Below are positions 8,426 through 17,772 of a stretch of DNA of 58,371 nucleotides, in pieces; positions within the stretch are counted from its first letter, which is position 1, and each line of letters opens with the position of its first letter. The stretch is taken from assembly GCA_003282155.1 (NCBI GenBank), contig QBZY01000008.1, forward strand, positions 1 to 58,371, read 5' to 3'. Below the pieces are notes generated by a model. It was given only the letters and a program-made list of their open reading frames with translations, was not told the origin of the DNA and ran no database searches. The stretch comes from Pelagibacteraceae bacterium AG-337-I02 (GTDB lineage: Bacteria; Pseudomonadota; Alphaproteobacteria; HIMB59; GCA-002718135). The position numbers and the translations under genes were made by a program.

Positions 8426-9058
8426 ATGGGAAAAGTTATAGCATTTTCTAATCAAAAAGGTGGTTCAGGTAAATCGACTCTTTCAGCAAATTTATCAGTT
8501 TTGTGGAGTAATAGCGGTTACAAAGTAGCTGTTATAGATGCGGATGCACAAAAAAGTCTATCATATTGGCTTGAAGCTAGAAAATCTTATTATGGTGAAG
8601 ATGATATTGGAATAACTCAATTAAATTTTGATATAAGAAATTTAATAGATGAAATTAAAGCTATAAAAAGAAAATACGATTTTATAATAATTGATAGCCC
8701 TCCATCCATAACTTTTGAGACAATGCAGGTTGTAAAAGCTTCTGATAGGGTATTTGTTCCGGTACAACCAAGTCCAGTAGACTTAATGGCTACACTGCCT
8801 TTTTTAAAAATTGCAAAACAAGAGAGAAAAAATCCAATAATTATTCTCAATAGAGTTATGCCAAGAGCAAAATTAACTGACGCAATGATTTTGCGTTTAA
8901 GATATGCTGGTGCTAAAATTGCCCGCTCACGACTGTCCAGCAAAGTATTATTTGCAGAAACATTCTCAGTTGGAAGGGGTGTAGTTGATATAAGTGTTAC
9001 ATCAGATGCTTCAAAAGAAATAATTAATGTTGGAAACGAAATTTTAAGAAATTTCTAA
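8426..9058 (+). CDS. ParA/MinD-family ATPase without a ParB partner
   Basis: 210 aa P-loop ATPase with the deviant Walker A KGGSGKST at about residues 10-17 (FSNQKGGSGKSTLSANL), Walker A' (VIDADAQKSLSYWL) and Walker B-like FIIIDSPPS. Length and motifs resemble short ParA/ParF-type partition or protein-positioning ATPases rather than the oriC-linked ParA. No parB or parS-like repeat is nearby; it is followed by glmU after 4 bp. A role in positioning some cell component is a family-level guess; the cargo is unknown. Confidence 0.75.
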   Translation: MGKVIAFSNQKGGSGKSTLSANLSVLWSNSGYKVAVIDADAQKSLSYWLEARKSYYGEDDIGITQLNFDIRNLIDEIKAIKRKYDFIIIDSPPSITFETMQVVKASDRVFVPVQPSPVDLMATLPFLKIAKQERKNPIIILNRVMPRAKLTDAMILRLRYAGAKIARSRLSSKVLFAETFSVGRGVVDISVTSDASKEIINVGNEILRNF

Positions 9059-9062
9059 CTTA

Positions 9063-10361
9063 ATGTCTAATATTACAACTGTTATACTTGCCGCAGGCAA
9101 TAGCTCCAGATTTAAAGCAACTAAATCCAAGCTTGTTTATCCATTATGTGGTTTACCAATCGTTTCACATATTTTTAATATTGCAAAAAAAATATCAGGT
9201 AAAAATATATTAATTGTATGTAATGAAAAAAATCAAGAAGAGTTAAAGTTAATATTAAATACCTCAAATTTAGTTGTTCAAAAAAAACAAAAAGGAACTG
9301 CTGATGCAATTGAGCAAGTTAAAAAACATGTTAAATCAAAAAATATTTTAATTTTATTTGGTGATACTCCTTTAGTTCAAGTTAAAGATATAAGAAAACT
9401 ATTAAGTAAATTTAAAAAAAGTAAAGCGAAAGCTTCATTAATTGCATTCAATACTTCAGAACCACATGGTTATGGTAGGTTATTATTAAATAATAACAAT
9501 GTTGAAGAAATAATTGAGCAGATCAATTTAAAGCCTGAACAAAAAAAAATCAATTTATGTAATTCTGGTATTTTAATAGCAAATACAAAAATATTATTTG
9601 ATAATTTAAAAAATATTAAAGAAAATAAAATCAAAAAAGAAAGATATCTTCCTGATATATGCAAAATTTTTTCAAAAAAAAATATTCCTATCAATTATAT
9701 TGAGTGTAACAAAGAAACAATGTTGGGCATAAATACATTAGATGATTTTAATGTTGTACAAAATATATTACAAAAAAAATACGTTAAAAATTTTATTAAA
9801 AACGGAGTTAATTTTTTAAAACCCAATACTTGTTATTTAAGCTATGACACTAAAATTGAACCTACTGTTACGATTGAAAGCAACGTTACAATCATGGAAA
9901 AAACAATTATAAAAAAAGGCTCAATAGTTAAAAGTAATTCATACTTAGAAGAAGCTACAATAGATGAAAATTCACATATTGGTCCAAGTGCTAGATTAAG
10001 GCCAAAAACAAAAATCGGCAAAAAATCAAAGATTGGTAATTTTGTTGAAATTAAAAATTCTAAAATTGGAAATAATGTTTCTATTTCTCATCTTTCGTAT
10101 GTTGGAGATTCAAAAATAGGAAACAATGTGAATATAGGTGCTGGCACAATAACTTGTAATTATGATGGAAAGAAAAAACACAAAACGATTATAAAAGATA
10201 ATGTATTTATAGGTTCAAATACTTCACTCATTGCTCCAGTTGTAATTGAGTCTCAATCTAGAATTGGCGCAGGTAGTGTTATCACTAAAAACATTCCCAA
10301 AAATTCACTTGCTATTGAAAGATCAGCCTTAAAAATTCTAAGAAATAAAAGGTCTAAATAA
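9063..10361 (+). CDS. glmU: Bifunctional GlmU: GlcN-1-P acetyltransferase / UDP-GlcNAc pyrophosphorylase
   Basis: 432 aa cytoplasmic enzyme giving UDP-GlcNAc for peptidoglycan and LPS. The N-terminal nucleotidyltransferase domain starts TTVILAAGNSSRFKATKSKLVYPL, a somewhat diverged version of the LAAGxGTRM motif, with FGDTPLV and EPHGYGRL. From about residue 250 the left-handed beta helix shows hexapeptide repeats (IGKKSKIGNFVEIKNSKIGN) and the acetyltransferase motif NIGAGTITCNYDGKKKHKT. It is slightly shorter than the E. coli enzyme (456 aa) but has both domains. It starts 4 bp after the parA-like gene. Confidence 0.95.
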   Translation: MSNITTVILAAGNSSRFKATKSKLVYPLCGLPIVSHIFNIAKKISGKNILIVCNEKNQEELKLILNTSNLVVQKKQKGTADAIEQVKKHVKSKNILILFGDTPLVQVKDIRKLLSKFKKSKAKASLIAFNTSEPHGYGRLLLNNNNVEEIIEQINLKPEQKKINLCNSGILIANTKILFDNLKNIKENKIKKERYLPDICKIFSKKNIPINYIECNKETMLGINTLDDFNVVQNILQKKYVKNFIKNGVNFLKPNTCYLSYDTKIEPTVTIESNVTIMEKTIIKKGSIVKSNSYLEEATIDENSHIGPSARLRPKTKIGKKSKIGNFVEIKNSKIGNNVSISHLSYVGDSKIGNNVNIGAGTITCNYDGKKKHKTIIKDNVFIGSNTSLIAPVVIESQSRIGAGSVITKNIPKNSLAIERSALKILRNKRSK

Positions 10362-10362
10362 T

Positions 10363-10400
10363 AACCCTTGTTTCAAGATATATTAGGGTTTATGAACCTT
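10363..10400 (+). promoter_or_regulatory. Two mutually exclusive short hairpins ahead of the DAHP synthase gene
   Basis: AGGGTT at 10385-10390 can pair with AACCCT at 10363-10368 (6 bp, 16-base loop) or with AACCTT at 10395-10400 (6 bp with one G-U, 4-base loop). The second alternative ends 8 bp before the ATG at 10409. There is no U-tract and no leader peptide rich in aromatic residues. Short, weak stems; it may be coincidence. Confidence 0.25.
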
Positions 10401-10408
10401 TTCAAATT

Positions 10409-11782
10409 ATGAATCATAAATGGTCACCCAAAAGTTGGAGAAATAAAGATGCTCTTCATATGCCAAACTATCAGAATGAAGATCATCTAAATAATACTCT
10501 AAATGAAATTTCCAAATATCCACCTTTAGTTTTTGCTGGAGAAGCAAGACTATTAAAAAAGAAACTTGGAGCAGTTGCAAACGGAAATGCTTTTTTATTA
10601 CAAGGCGGAGATTGTGCAGAAAGCTTTGCAGATTTTCATCCAGATAACATTAGAGATACATTTAAAGTTATTTTACAAATGGCTGTTGTTTTGACATTTG
10701 GTGCTTCTTGTCCAATTGTTAAAGTAGGAAGAATTGCCGGACAATTTGCAAAACCAAGATCATCTGCCACAGAAGTTATTAATGACTTAGAACTTGAGTC
10801 TTATAAAGGTGATATAATTAATGGAATAGACTTCAATCAAAAAGACAGAGATCCTAATCCAGATAGATTAATTCAGGCCTACAATCAGTCTGCATCAACA
10901 CTTAATCTTTTAAGAGCTTTTTCTCAAGGTGGTTTTGCCAATTTAAATAAAATACATCAATGGAACCTAAATTTTGTTAAAGGTGAGAATGCAGCTAAAT
11001 TTAGAGAGATATCTTCAAGAATTGACGAATGCCTATCTTTTATGGAGGCATGTGGAATAAATGGAAACAGTGTAAGACAATTAAATGAAACAGACTTCTT
11101 TACAAGTCATGAAGCATTACTTCTTCAATATGAGGAAGCATTAACAAGAATAGATAGTACTTCAGGAAAATGGTATGATGTGTCGGCTCATATGTTGTGG
11201 GTAGGTGACAGAACACGACAACTAGATGGAGCACACATTGAATTTTTAAGAGGTATTGAAAATCCTATAGGTATCAAAGTAGGTCCAAGCACAAAGATTG
11301 AAGAACTTTTACAGATATTAGATGTGTTGAATCCAAATAATGAAGCTGGAAAAATAACGCTGATATGTAGAATGGGGCATGAAAAAGTTAGTGTAATACT
11401 TCCAAAAATAATTAAGTCAGTAAATTCTGCTGGTAAAAATGTTGTTTGGACTTGTGATCCTATGCATGGAAATACAATCAAGTCTAATACGGGTTTTAAA
11501 ACTAGGCCATTAAAAGATATAATTTCTGAAATTCAGCAATTTTTTCAGATACACAGAAGCGAAGGAACATATCCTGGTGGTGTTCATTTAGAAATGACTG
11601 GTCAAGATGTTACAGAATGTATGGGAGGTCTTCAAGAAATAACTGATAAAGATCTAAAAAATAGATATCATACCTATTGTGATCCGAGACTAAATGCCTC
11701 GCAGTCTCTAGAATTGGCTTTTTTATTATCAGATTTCTTAAAAGAAGAAAAATTTCTCTCAAAGCAATCTTCAAATTTATAA
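10409..11782 (+). CDS. aroG: 3-deoxy-D-arabino-heptulosonate-7-phosphate synthase, class II
   Basis: 457 aa first enzyme of the shikimate pathway, condensing PEP and erythrose-4-phosphate. It is the class II (plant/mycobacterial type) enzyme: N-terminal WSPKSWRNKDALHMPNY, then PPLVFAGEARLLKKKLG, LLQGGDCAESF with a metal-binding Cys, KVGRIAGQFAKPRS, WVGDRTRQLDGAHIEFLRG and the C-terminal metal-site regions CRMGHEKV and EMTGQDVTECMGG. Full length for the class. It stands between glmU (47 bp upstream) and nadE (21 bp downstream) on the same strand. Confidence 0.94.
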   Translation: MNHKWSPKSWRNKDALHMPNYQNEDHLNNTLNEISKYPPLVFAGEARLLKKKLGAVANGNAFLLQGGDCAESFADFHPDNIRDTFKVILQMAVVLTFGASCPIVKVGRIAGQFAKPRSSATEVINDLELESYKGDIINGIDFNQKDRDPNPDRLIQAYNQSASTLNLLRAFSQGGFANLNKIHQWNLNFVKGENAAKFREISSRIDECLSFMEACGINGNSVRQLNETDFFTSHEALLLQYEEALTRIDSTSGKWYDVSAHMLWVGDRTRQLDGAHIEFLRGIENPIGIKVGPSTKIEELLQILDVLNPNNEAGKITLICRMGHEKVSVILPKIIKSVNSAGKNVVWTCDPMHGNTIKSNTGFKTRPLKDIISEIQQFFQIHRSEGTYPGGVHLEMTGQDVTECMGGLQEITDKDLKNRYHTYCDPRLNASQSLELAFLLSDFLKEEKFLSKQSSNL

Positions 11783-11803
11783 ATTTATATTTATATATTA
11801 CAT

Positions 11804-12544
11804 ATGAATACAAAAGAAAAAATTACATATATTTCCAACTGGATTAAAGAATACGCTTCATCTATAAATAATAATCCATCTACACTAGTAATTGGAGTGT
11901 CAGGAGGAGTTGATTCAGCTCTTACTAGCACATTATGTGCCCGTACTGGTTTAAAAACCATAGCTGTTTCAATGCCTATTAAGCAAAATTCATCACAACA
12001 TGATTTAAGTTTAAGACATTTAGAATTTTTAGAGCAAAATTATTCAAATGTAGAAACAAAAATAGTTGTGTTAGATAATGTTTTTAAAACTTTTCAAAAT
12101 ACTATGCATAATTTTGATAGTGAGTTAGCTTTTGCAAATTCAAGATCTAGACTGAGAATGGTAACTCTATACCAAATAGCACAAAGTAATAATGGTATAG
12201 TTGTTGGTACTGGAAATAAAGTTGAAGACTTTGGTGTTGGATTTTATACAAAATATGGTGATGGAGGCGTAGACATATCGCCAATAGCAGATTGTACTAA
12301 AACTGAGGTGTGGGAATTAGCCGAAGAAATTGGAGTTATTAAAGATATTATTAGCGCAGCACCGACAGATGGTTTATGGGATGATAGTAGAAATGATGAA
12401 AGCCAACTTGGTCTTTCATATAAGCAATTAGAAGAAGCAATGGAAAATAAGTCTAGTGAACACTACAGTAGATACGAAGAAATCAGAAAACCAAATCTTC
12501 ATAAGATGAAGCCTATTCCCGTTTGCGAAATTCCTAAAGAATAA
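11804..12544 (+). CDS. nadE: NAD synthetase, short form
   Basis: 246 aa adenine-nucleotide alpha-hydrolase-type ligase that amidates nicotinate adenine dinucleotide to NAD. The PP-loop SGGVDSALTSTL lies near residue 33, and GTGNKVEDFGVGFYTKYGDGGVDISP is the conserved NaAD/ATP-binding segment. The N-terminal glutaminase domain of the long NadE is missing, so it should use free ammonia or an external amidotransferase. It is separated from gltX by a single base. Confident. Confidence 0.94.
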   Translation: MNTKEKITYISNWIKEYASSINNNPSTLVIGVSGGVDSALTSTLCARTGLKTIAVSMPIKQNSSQHDLSLRHLEFLEQNYSNVETKIVVLDNVFKTFQNTMHNFDSELAFANSRSRLRMVTLYQIAQSNNGIVVGTGNKVEDFGVGFYTKYGDGGVDISPIADCTKTEVWELAEEIGVIKDIISAAPTDGLWDDSRNDESQLGLSYKQLEEAMENKSSEHYSRYEEIRKPNLHKMKPIPVCEIPKE

Positions 12545-12545
12545 C

Positions 12546-13880
12546 ATGAAGTGTAGGTTCGCTCCTAGCCCTACAGGAAAAATACATATCGGTAATGCCA
12601 GATCAGCCATCTTGAATTGGATTTTTTGTAAAAAAAATCAAGGCGAGTTTGTATTAAGAATTGATGATACTGATGTTAATAGGAGCACAAAAGAATTTGA
12701 GAAAAGTATCAAAGATGATCTTACATGGCTTGGATTGAATTGGAGTTATACTTTTAATCAATCTTCCAGGAAAAATATTTATAATGAAAAAATCCAAATT
12801 CTAAAACAAAATAAAAGACTTTATCCATGTTTTGAAACAGAAGAGGAATTAGCTTTAAAGAAAAAATCTCTATTATCCTCTGGTAAGCCACCTATTTATG
12901 ATAGATCATCACTAAATCTAAGTGATGAAGAAGTAGAAAAAAAAATACAATCTGGAATTCAACCTCATTGGAGATTCAAATTAGACAATGAAAATATTAG
13001 TTGGAAAGATATTATTAAAGGGAATGTTTCATTTGATGCCAAAAATTTGAGTGACCCTATTTTAATTAGAGCTGATGGAACATTTTTATACCATTTACCG
13101 TCAGTCATTGATGATATTGAAGAAAAAATCACACATATTATTAGGGGGGAAGATCACATAGCTAATACTGCCTATCATATTCAAATTTTTAAAGCTCTTG
13201 AATCTTCAATTCCATCATTTGCTCATCATCCATTCTTAGTTGATGAAAATGGTAAGGGTTTTAGCAAAAGGCTTGGAAGTCTTTCAATTGAAAATTTTAG
13301 AGACGAGGGATATGAAAATATTACATTACTTAATTATTTTCTTTTTATAGGTTCTAGTAGTAACATAAATCCAATCAAAGATTTAAATGAAATAGTAAAT
13401 AAATTTGATATTCAAAGCTTATCTAAATCTTCTGCAAAATTTTCAATTGAATCTTTAAGAAACCTAAATGAAAATACCATTAAATTATTTAATTATAATG
13501 AGATTAATCATAAGTTAAAAAATATAAAATCTAATTTTCAAAAAGAGAGTTTTTGGCATTTTATTAAAAATAACATTTCATTTATTAATCAAGCTAAAGA
13601 ATGGGAAGATGTAATTACAAAAATAAATAATGCTAAAGATTTAAATATTAATGATAATTTCATTAGTACGGCAATTGATGAATTGCCCGAAGATCCTTTT
13701 GATGAAAAAACATGGGATCATTGGACATCCAAAATTAACAAAAAAACTGGACTTAGAGGAAAAGATTTATTTATGCCTTTGAGGTTAATTTTAACAGGAA
13801 AATCTCAGGGACCCGAATTAAAATATCTAATACCATTATTTGATAGAAACGGAATTTTGCAAAAACTTGGAAAAATCTAG
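12546..13880 (+). CDS. gltX: Glutamyl-tRNA synthetase
   Basis: 444 aa class I aminoacyl-tRNA synthetase. The HIGH motif is HIGN in FAPSPTGKIHIGNARSAI at the N-terminus; the KMSKS counterpart is GFSKR in GKGFSKRLGSLSIENF, the variant usual in one alphaproteobacterial GluRS subfamily. HIIRGEDHIANTAYHIQIF is the conserved catalytic core. Many alphaproteobacteria carry two GltX paralogues, one charging tRNA-Gln with Glu; which one this is cannot be settled here. It begins 1 bp after nadE. Confidence 0.94.
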   Translation: MKCRFAPSPTGKIHIGNARSAILNWIFCKKNQGEFVLRIDDTDVNRSTKEFEKSIKDDLTWLGLNWSYTFNQSSRKNIYNEKIQILKQNKRLYPCFETEEELALKKKSLLSSGKPPIYDRSSLNLSDEEVEKKIQSGIQPHWRFKLDNENISWKDIIKGNVSFDAKNLSDPILIRADGTFLYHLPSVIDDIEEKITHIIRGEDHIANTAYHIQIFKALESSIPSFAHHPFLVDENGKGFSKRLGSLSIENFRDEGYENITLLNYFLFIGSSSNINPIKDLNEIVNKFDIQSLSKSSAKFSIESLRNLNENTIKLFNYNEINHKLKNIKSNFQKESFWHFIKNNISFINQAKEWEDVITKINNAKDLNINDNFISTAIDELPEDPFDEKTWDHWTSKINKKTGLRGKDLFMPLRLILTGKSQGPELKYLIPLFDRNGILQKLGKI

Positions 13881-13918
13881 TAAATTTTAATTTATACTCT
13901 ATTAGCGATCTAGTAATT

Positions 13919-15505
13919 ATGGAAGATATAGTATATTTATTTGATACCACACTTAGAGATGGTCAGCAAACAACAGGAGTCAATTTTTCTGTTAGTGATA
14001 AAATGAATATATCCCAACATCTTGATGATTTAGGCATAGACTATATTGAAGGTGGATGGCCGGGAGCAAATCCTACTGATAATGATTTCTTTTCAAGAAA
14101 TACAAAATTTTCAAAAAGTAAATTGACGGCCTTTGGTATGACAAGAAGACCAGGCAGAAGTGCTGATAACGATCCAGGATTAAATGCACTTATCAATTCA
14201 AGTGCAAGTTGTGTTTGCATTGTAGGTAAATCATCATCATTTCATGTAAAAAATGCTTTAGAAATATCTGAAGATGAAAATTTAAAAATGATAAGTGATA
14301 GTATACACTCAATAAAAAATAAAAACAAAGAGCCAATTTTTGATGCAGAACATTTTTTTGATGGCTTTAAAGAAAATAAAGAGTTTGCATTGAGTTGTAT
14401 TAAAGCAGCGTATAATGCTGGTGCAAGATGGGTTGTTCTTTGTGATACAAATGGAGGAACCCTTCCACATGAAATTTACAATATTGTTTCAGAAGTAGTA
14501 AAAGTTATACCAGGTCAAAATGTCGGTATACATGCACACAATGATACTGATAATGGAGTTGCAAATGCATTAGCAGCAATTAACGCTGGAGCAAGGCAGA
14601 TACAGGGAACAATTAACGGTTTAGGAGAAAGATGTGGAAATACTAATTTAATTTCCTTAATTCCATCTTTGGTTCTAAAAACAAAATATAAAACAAATAT
14701 TTCAAAAGATAAATTAAAAAATTTAATTCATATTTCTAGAACATTAAATAATATTCTTAACATGCCTTCAAGAAAAAACGCTCCATATGTTGGAGATCAT
14801 GCTTTCTCTCATAAAGGTGGATTGCATGCATCTGCAATAGAAAAAAATTCTTCAACTTATGAACACATTGAGCCAGAAATAGTTGGAAATTCTAGAAACG
14901 TCGTAATTTCTAATCAGGCAGGAAGATCTAATATATTAAATCAATTAAATAAGATAAATATTGATTTACCTAAAAGTGAAATCAACAATATCTTAGAGAT
15001 TATCAAGGAAAAAGAATCAGAAGGATACTCATTTGACACTGCTTTAGCAAGTTTTGAACTATTAGTTAGACGTCAGCTCGGTCATTTTGAGGATTTTTAT
15101 AACTTAGAAAAATTTAGAGTCACAGATGAAAGAAGATGGAATGCTAAAGGTGAAATTGTTACTGAAGCAGAGGCTACAGTATTTTTAAAAGTTAAAGATT
15201 CAAATATGATGACTGTAGGTACTGGAAATGGTCCAGTAAATGCTATTGATAGTGCATTAAGAAAAGCCCTAATTGATTATTATCCTGATCTCAAAGATTT
15301 GAAGTTAACTGATTACAAAGTTATGATTCTTTCGTCCGAAAAAGGTACTGGTGCTATTACAAGAGTTTTAATTGAATCATCTGATTCTACTAACACACAT
15401 TGGACAACTATTGGCGTATCTCCAAATATTATTGATGCATCTTATAGTGCTATTTTTGATAGTATTACTTTTAAGCTATTTAATGATTTAAAGAATAAAA
15501 ATTGA
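13919..15505 (+). CDS. cimA: (R)-citramalate synthase
   Basis: 528 aa member of the isopropylmalate synthase family that condenses pyruvate and acetyl-CoA to citramalate, a threonine-independent entry to isoleucine synthesis. The TIM barrel opens with LFDTTLRDGQQTTGVNFSV and has the CimA-type IEGGWPGANPTDNDFF (isopropylmalate synthases read differently here). GIHAHNDTDNGVANALAAINAGA supplies metal-binding histidines and GTINGLGERCGN follows. The C-terminal regulatory domain is present from about residue 400. A TATACT at 13893-13898 is a possible -10. The stop overlaps the TTG start of trmJ in TTGA. Confidence 0.92.
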   Translation: MEDIVYLFDTTLRDGQQTTGVNFSVSDKMNISQHLDDLGIDYIEGGWPGANPTDNDFFSRNTKFSKSKLTAFGMTRRPGRSADNDPGLNALINSSASCVCIVGKSSSFHVKNALEISEDENLKMISDSIHSIKNKNKEPIFDAEHFFDGFKENKEFALSCIKAAYNAGARWVVLCDTNGGTLPHEIYNIVSEVVKVIPGQNVGIHAHNDTDNGVANALAAINAGARQIQGTINGLGERCGNTNLISLIPSLVLKTKYKTNISKDKLKNLIHISRTLNNILNMPSRKNAPYVGDHAFSHKGGLHASAIEKNSSTYEHIEPEIVGNSRNVVISNQAGRSNILNQLNKINIDLPKSEINNILEIIKEKESEGYSFDTALASFELLVRRQLGHFEDFYNLEKFRVTDERRWNAKGEIVTEAEATVFLKVKDSNMMTVGTGNGPVNAIDSALRKALIDYYPDLKDLKLTDYKVMILSSEKGTGAITRVLIESSDSTNTHWTTIGVSPNIIDASYSAIFDSITFKLFNDLKNKN

Positions 15506-16212
15506 CACCAAAAAATCCAAGCATAATTTTAGTTAGACCTCAACTTCCTGAAAATATTGGAATGGTTGCTCGTGTAATGCACAACTTTGGTCTAAAAGAT
15601 TTAATTGTTGTTTCTCCAAGAGATAACTGGTTAAATAATAAATCAATAAACGCAGCAAAAAAAGCAACAAAAATTATTAAAAATATTAAAGTTTATGATG
15701 ATTTAGAAAATGCACTTTCTAACTTTTCTTATGTAGTGGCCACAACGAATAGAATGAGATATTTGGAAAAAAATTCTACTAATAATTTTAAATTCATTAA
15801 AAGAAAAATTATTGTTAATAAAAAAACAGCAATACTATTTGGTCCTGAAAATTCAGGACTTTCAAATGAAGATTTGAGATTATGTGATATCATCTTTACT
15901 ATTGAAACAAGTAGTAAAAGTAATTCATTGAATCTTTCTCATGCAGTTACTATTTTAAGTCATAAATTATTTGAATTGAATAATTTTAAAATTATTAATT
16001 CAACCTCAATTGAAAAAGATAATATTAGTAAATATCAACTATCTAAATTCTTAAATTATGTGATTGAGAAACTGGATAATAAAAAATTTTTTACTCCAAG
16101 TGAAAAAAAAGAAAGTATGAAAAATAATATTTATAGTATTTTTACAAAAATCCCTCTCACAAAGAAAGAATTGCAGACTTTATGGGGAATTACTAAAAAA
16201 CTAAACAAATAA
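15502..16212 (+). CDS. trmJ: tRNA/rRNA SPOUT methyltransferase, TrmJ type
   Basis: 236 aa SAM-dependent RNA 2'-O-methyltransferase of the SpoU/TrmH class with the trefoil-knot fold. Family motifs: ILVRPQLPENIGMVARVMHNFGL near the N-terminus, AILFGPENSGLSNEDLRLCD, and SLNLSHAVTILSHKLFE. These and the N-terminal position of the knot domain resemble TrmJ, which methylates position 32 of tRNAs; other TrmH-family targets are possible. The start is TTG, overlapping the cimA stop in TTGA, suggesting translational coupling. Confidence 0.85.
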   Translation: MTPKNPSIILVRPQLPENIGMVARVMHNFGLKDLIVVSPRDNWLNNKSINAAKKATKIIKNIKVYDDLENALSNFSYVVATTNRMRYLEKNSTNNFKFIKRKIIVNKKTAILFGPENSGLSNEDLRLCDIIFTIETSSKSNSLNLSHAVTILSHKLFELNNFKIINSTSIEKDNISKYQLSKFLNYVIEKLDNKKFFTPSEKKESMKNNIYSIFTKIPLTKKELQTLWGITKKLNK

Positions 16213-16235
16213 GCCAAAAATTGCGTATATTAAAT

Positions 16236-16263
16236 TTGACATAGTACTTTAAATCACTATATA
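16236..16263 (+). promoter_or_regulatory. Sigma-70-type promoter of rpsD, nearly leaderless
   Basis: TTGACA at 16236-16241 and TATATA at 16258-16263 are 16 bp apart. Transcription would start near 16270, only about 6 bases before the rpsD ATG at 16276. No Shine-Dalgarno lies before the ATG. The hexamers are seen; the start site is inferred. Confidence 0.65.
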
Positions 16264-16275
16264 CCCCTCATATTA

Positions 16276-16896
16276 ATGACTAAAAGACATAACGCTAAAT
16301 ACAAAATTGATAGAAGGTTAGGTGTCAACTTGTGGGGTAGACCTAAAAGCCCTTTTAATAGAAGAAACTCAAAGCCCGGTCAGCATGGTGTTCAGGGGCA
16401 AAGAAAAAAACTTTCAGATTATGGAAATCAGCTATTTGCTAAGCAAAAACTAAAATTTTATTATGGTGATTTAACTGAAAGACAATTTAGAAATATTTTT
16501 AAAAAAGCTTCTAATATTAAAGGTGATACAAGTCAGATTTTAATTGAACTTTTAGAAAGAAGATTAGATGCTACAGTCTATAGAATGAAATTTGTACCTA
16601 CTATTTTTTCTGCAAGACAGCTAGTGAATCATGGTCATGTAAAGGTTAATGGAAAAAGAGTTAACATTCCATCTTATAATGTAAGCGATGGAGATGAAAT
16701 TTCAATAAGAGATAAAAGTAAAGAAATTAACTTAATTATAGAATCAGTTAGTTCTCAAGAAAGAGAAATACCAGAATATTTAGAAGTGGATGTAAAAGAG
16801 TTAAGAGGTCGTTTTTTAAGAGCACCTCTAATTCATGATGTTCCTTATCCTGTAACAATGGAACCTAATTTAGTTATTGAGTATTATTCAAGATAA
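16276..16896 (+). CDS. rpsD: 30S ribosomal protein S4
   Basis: 206 aa small-subunit assembly protein that binds 16S rRNA. The N-terminus [26 protein letters not shown] has no zinc cysteines (C-minus form). The S4 RNA-binding domain is at about residues 95-155 ([37 protein letters not shown]). As in other Alphaproteobacteria it stands apart from the alpha operon. It has its own promoter and nearly no leader, so the S4 autoregulation seen at the E. coli alpha operon has no obvious RNA target here. The 3' end overlaps convergent rarD by 13 bp. Confidence 0.97.
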   Translation: MTKRHNAKYKIDRRLGVNLWGRPKSPFNRRNSKPGQHGVQGQRKKLSDYGNQLFAKQKLKFYYGDLTERQFRNIFKKASNIKGDTSQILIELLERRLDATVYRMKFVPTIFSARQLVNHGHVKVNGKRVNIPSYNVSDGDEISIRDKSKEINLIIESVSSQEREIPEYLEVDVKELRGRFLRAPLIHDVPYPVTMEPNLVIEYYSR

Positions 16897-17771
16897 TCCT
16901 TTTTATAACTATCATAAATATAAATTATTATTGCTATCCAAATAGTTATAAATGATAATAACTTAATTTGTGAAATTTCTTCGTTAAGAATAAATACTGA
17001 AGTTATAAAATGAAATGTTGGTGCTAAGTAAAATAAAACCCCAGCAAGACCTAATTGAATAAATTTTAAACCCAAATTAAAAAAAAATAGTGGAAAAATC
17101 GTTACAGCTCCTGTTAGAATTAAAAATAATGATGTTTTAAAATCAATACTAAAAATGCTGTTTTCTTTCAGCATAAATAAATAAACTAAATATGGGATAG
17201 ATATTAAAGAAATTATGAAAGTCTCATAAAGTAAGCCAATTGAAGCATTAACTCTAATTTGTTTTCTTAGTAATCCATATAGTGCCCAAGAGGTTCCAAT
17301 CCAAATTATTAGGAATGGAAATTGATTTAAATTAATAAATAAGAATAATATTCCTAAAAACATAAGACATACAGATATTAATTTAGGCTTAGTTATTTTC
17401 TCATTTAAAAAAAAATAACCAAGAATAATACTAATCATTGGGGTAATAAAATAACCCATTGATGCATCCTGAACTCTTTCCTGACCCACAGAATAAATAA
17501 AACCTGCCCAGTTACCTGTGATAAGAAAAGCTGTAATTGTTAAAATAAAAATTTTTTTTCTGGATTTAAATAGTCCTATAAAGTCACTTATGTTTGAAAT
17601 TAAAATTAATACTGAAAATAGAAAAATAAATGACCAGAAACCTCTATGAGCTACTACTTCAATAGTCTTTACGTGGTTTAATTCATTAAAAAAAAGTGGT
17701 TGAGGAAGTCCCCAAAAAATTGCTGCAATACAGGAAAATATTACACCCTTTGAATAACTATTATTTAACAA
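16884..17771 (-). CDS. rarD: EamA-family transporter, RarD-like
   Basis: 295 aa inner-membrane protein of the drug/metabolite transporter superfamily with about ten hydrophobic segments arranged as two EamA repeats. [54 protein letters not shown] (split over two segments) and the C-terminal [16 protein letters not shown] resemble RarD. The substrate is not known; the E. coli name comes from chloramphenicol sensitivity and says little. It is the last gene of a minus-strand run with grxD, 1 bp from its neighbour. Confidence 0.82.
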   Translation of the reverse strand: MLNNSYSKGVIFSCIAAIFWGLPQPLFFNELNHVKTIEVVAHRGFWSFIFLFSVLILISNISDFIGLFKSRKKIFILTITAFLITGNWAGFIYSVGQERVQDASMGYFITPMISIILGYFFLNEKITKPKLISVCLMFLGILFLFINLNQFPFLIIWIGTSWALYGLLRKQIRVNASIGLLYETFIISLISIPYLVYLFMLKENSIFSIDFKTSLFLILTGAVTIFPLFFFNLGLKFIQLGLAGVLFYLAPTFHFITSVFILNEEISQIKLLSFITIWIAIIIYIYDSYKKDYLE

Positions 17772-17772
17772 T

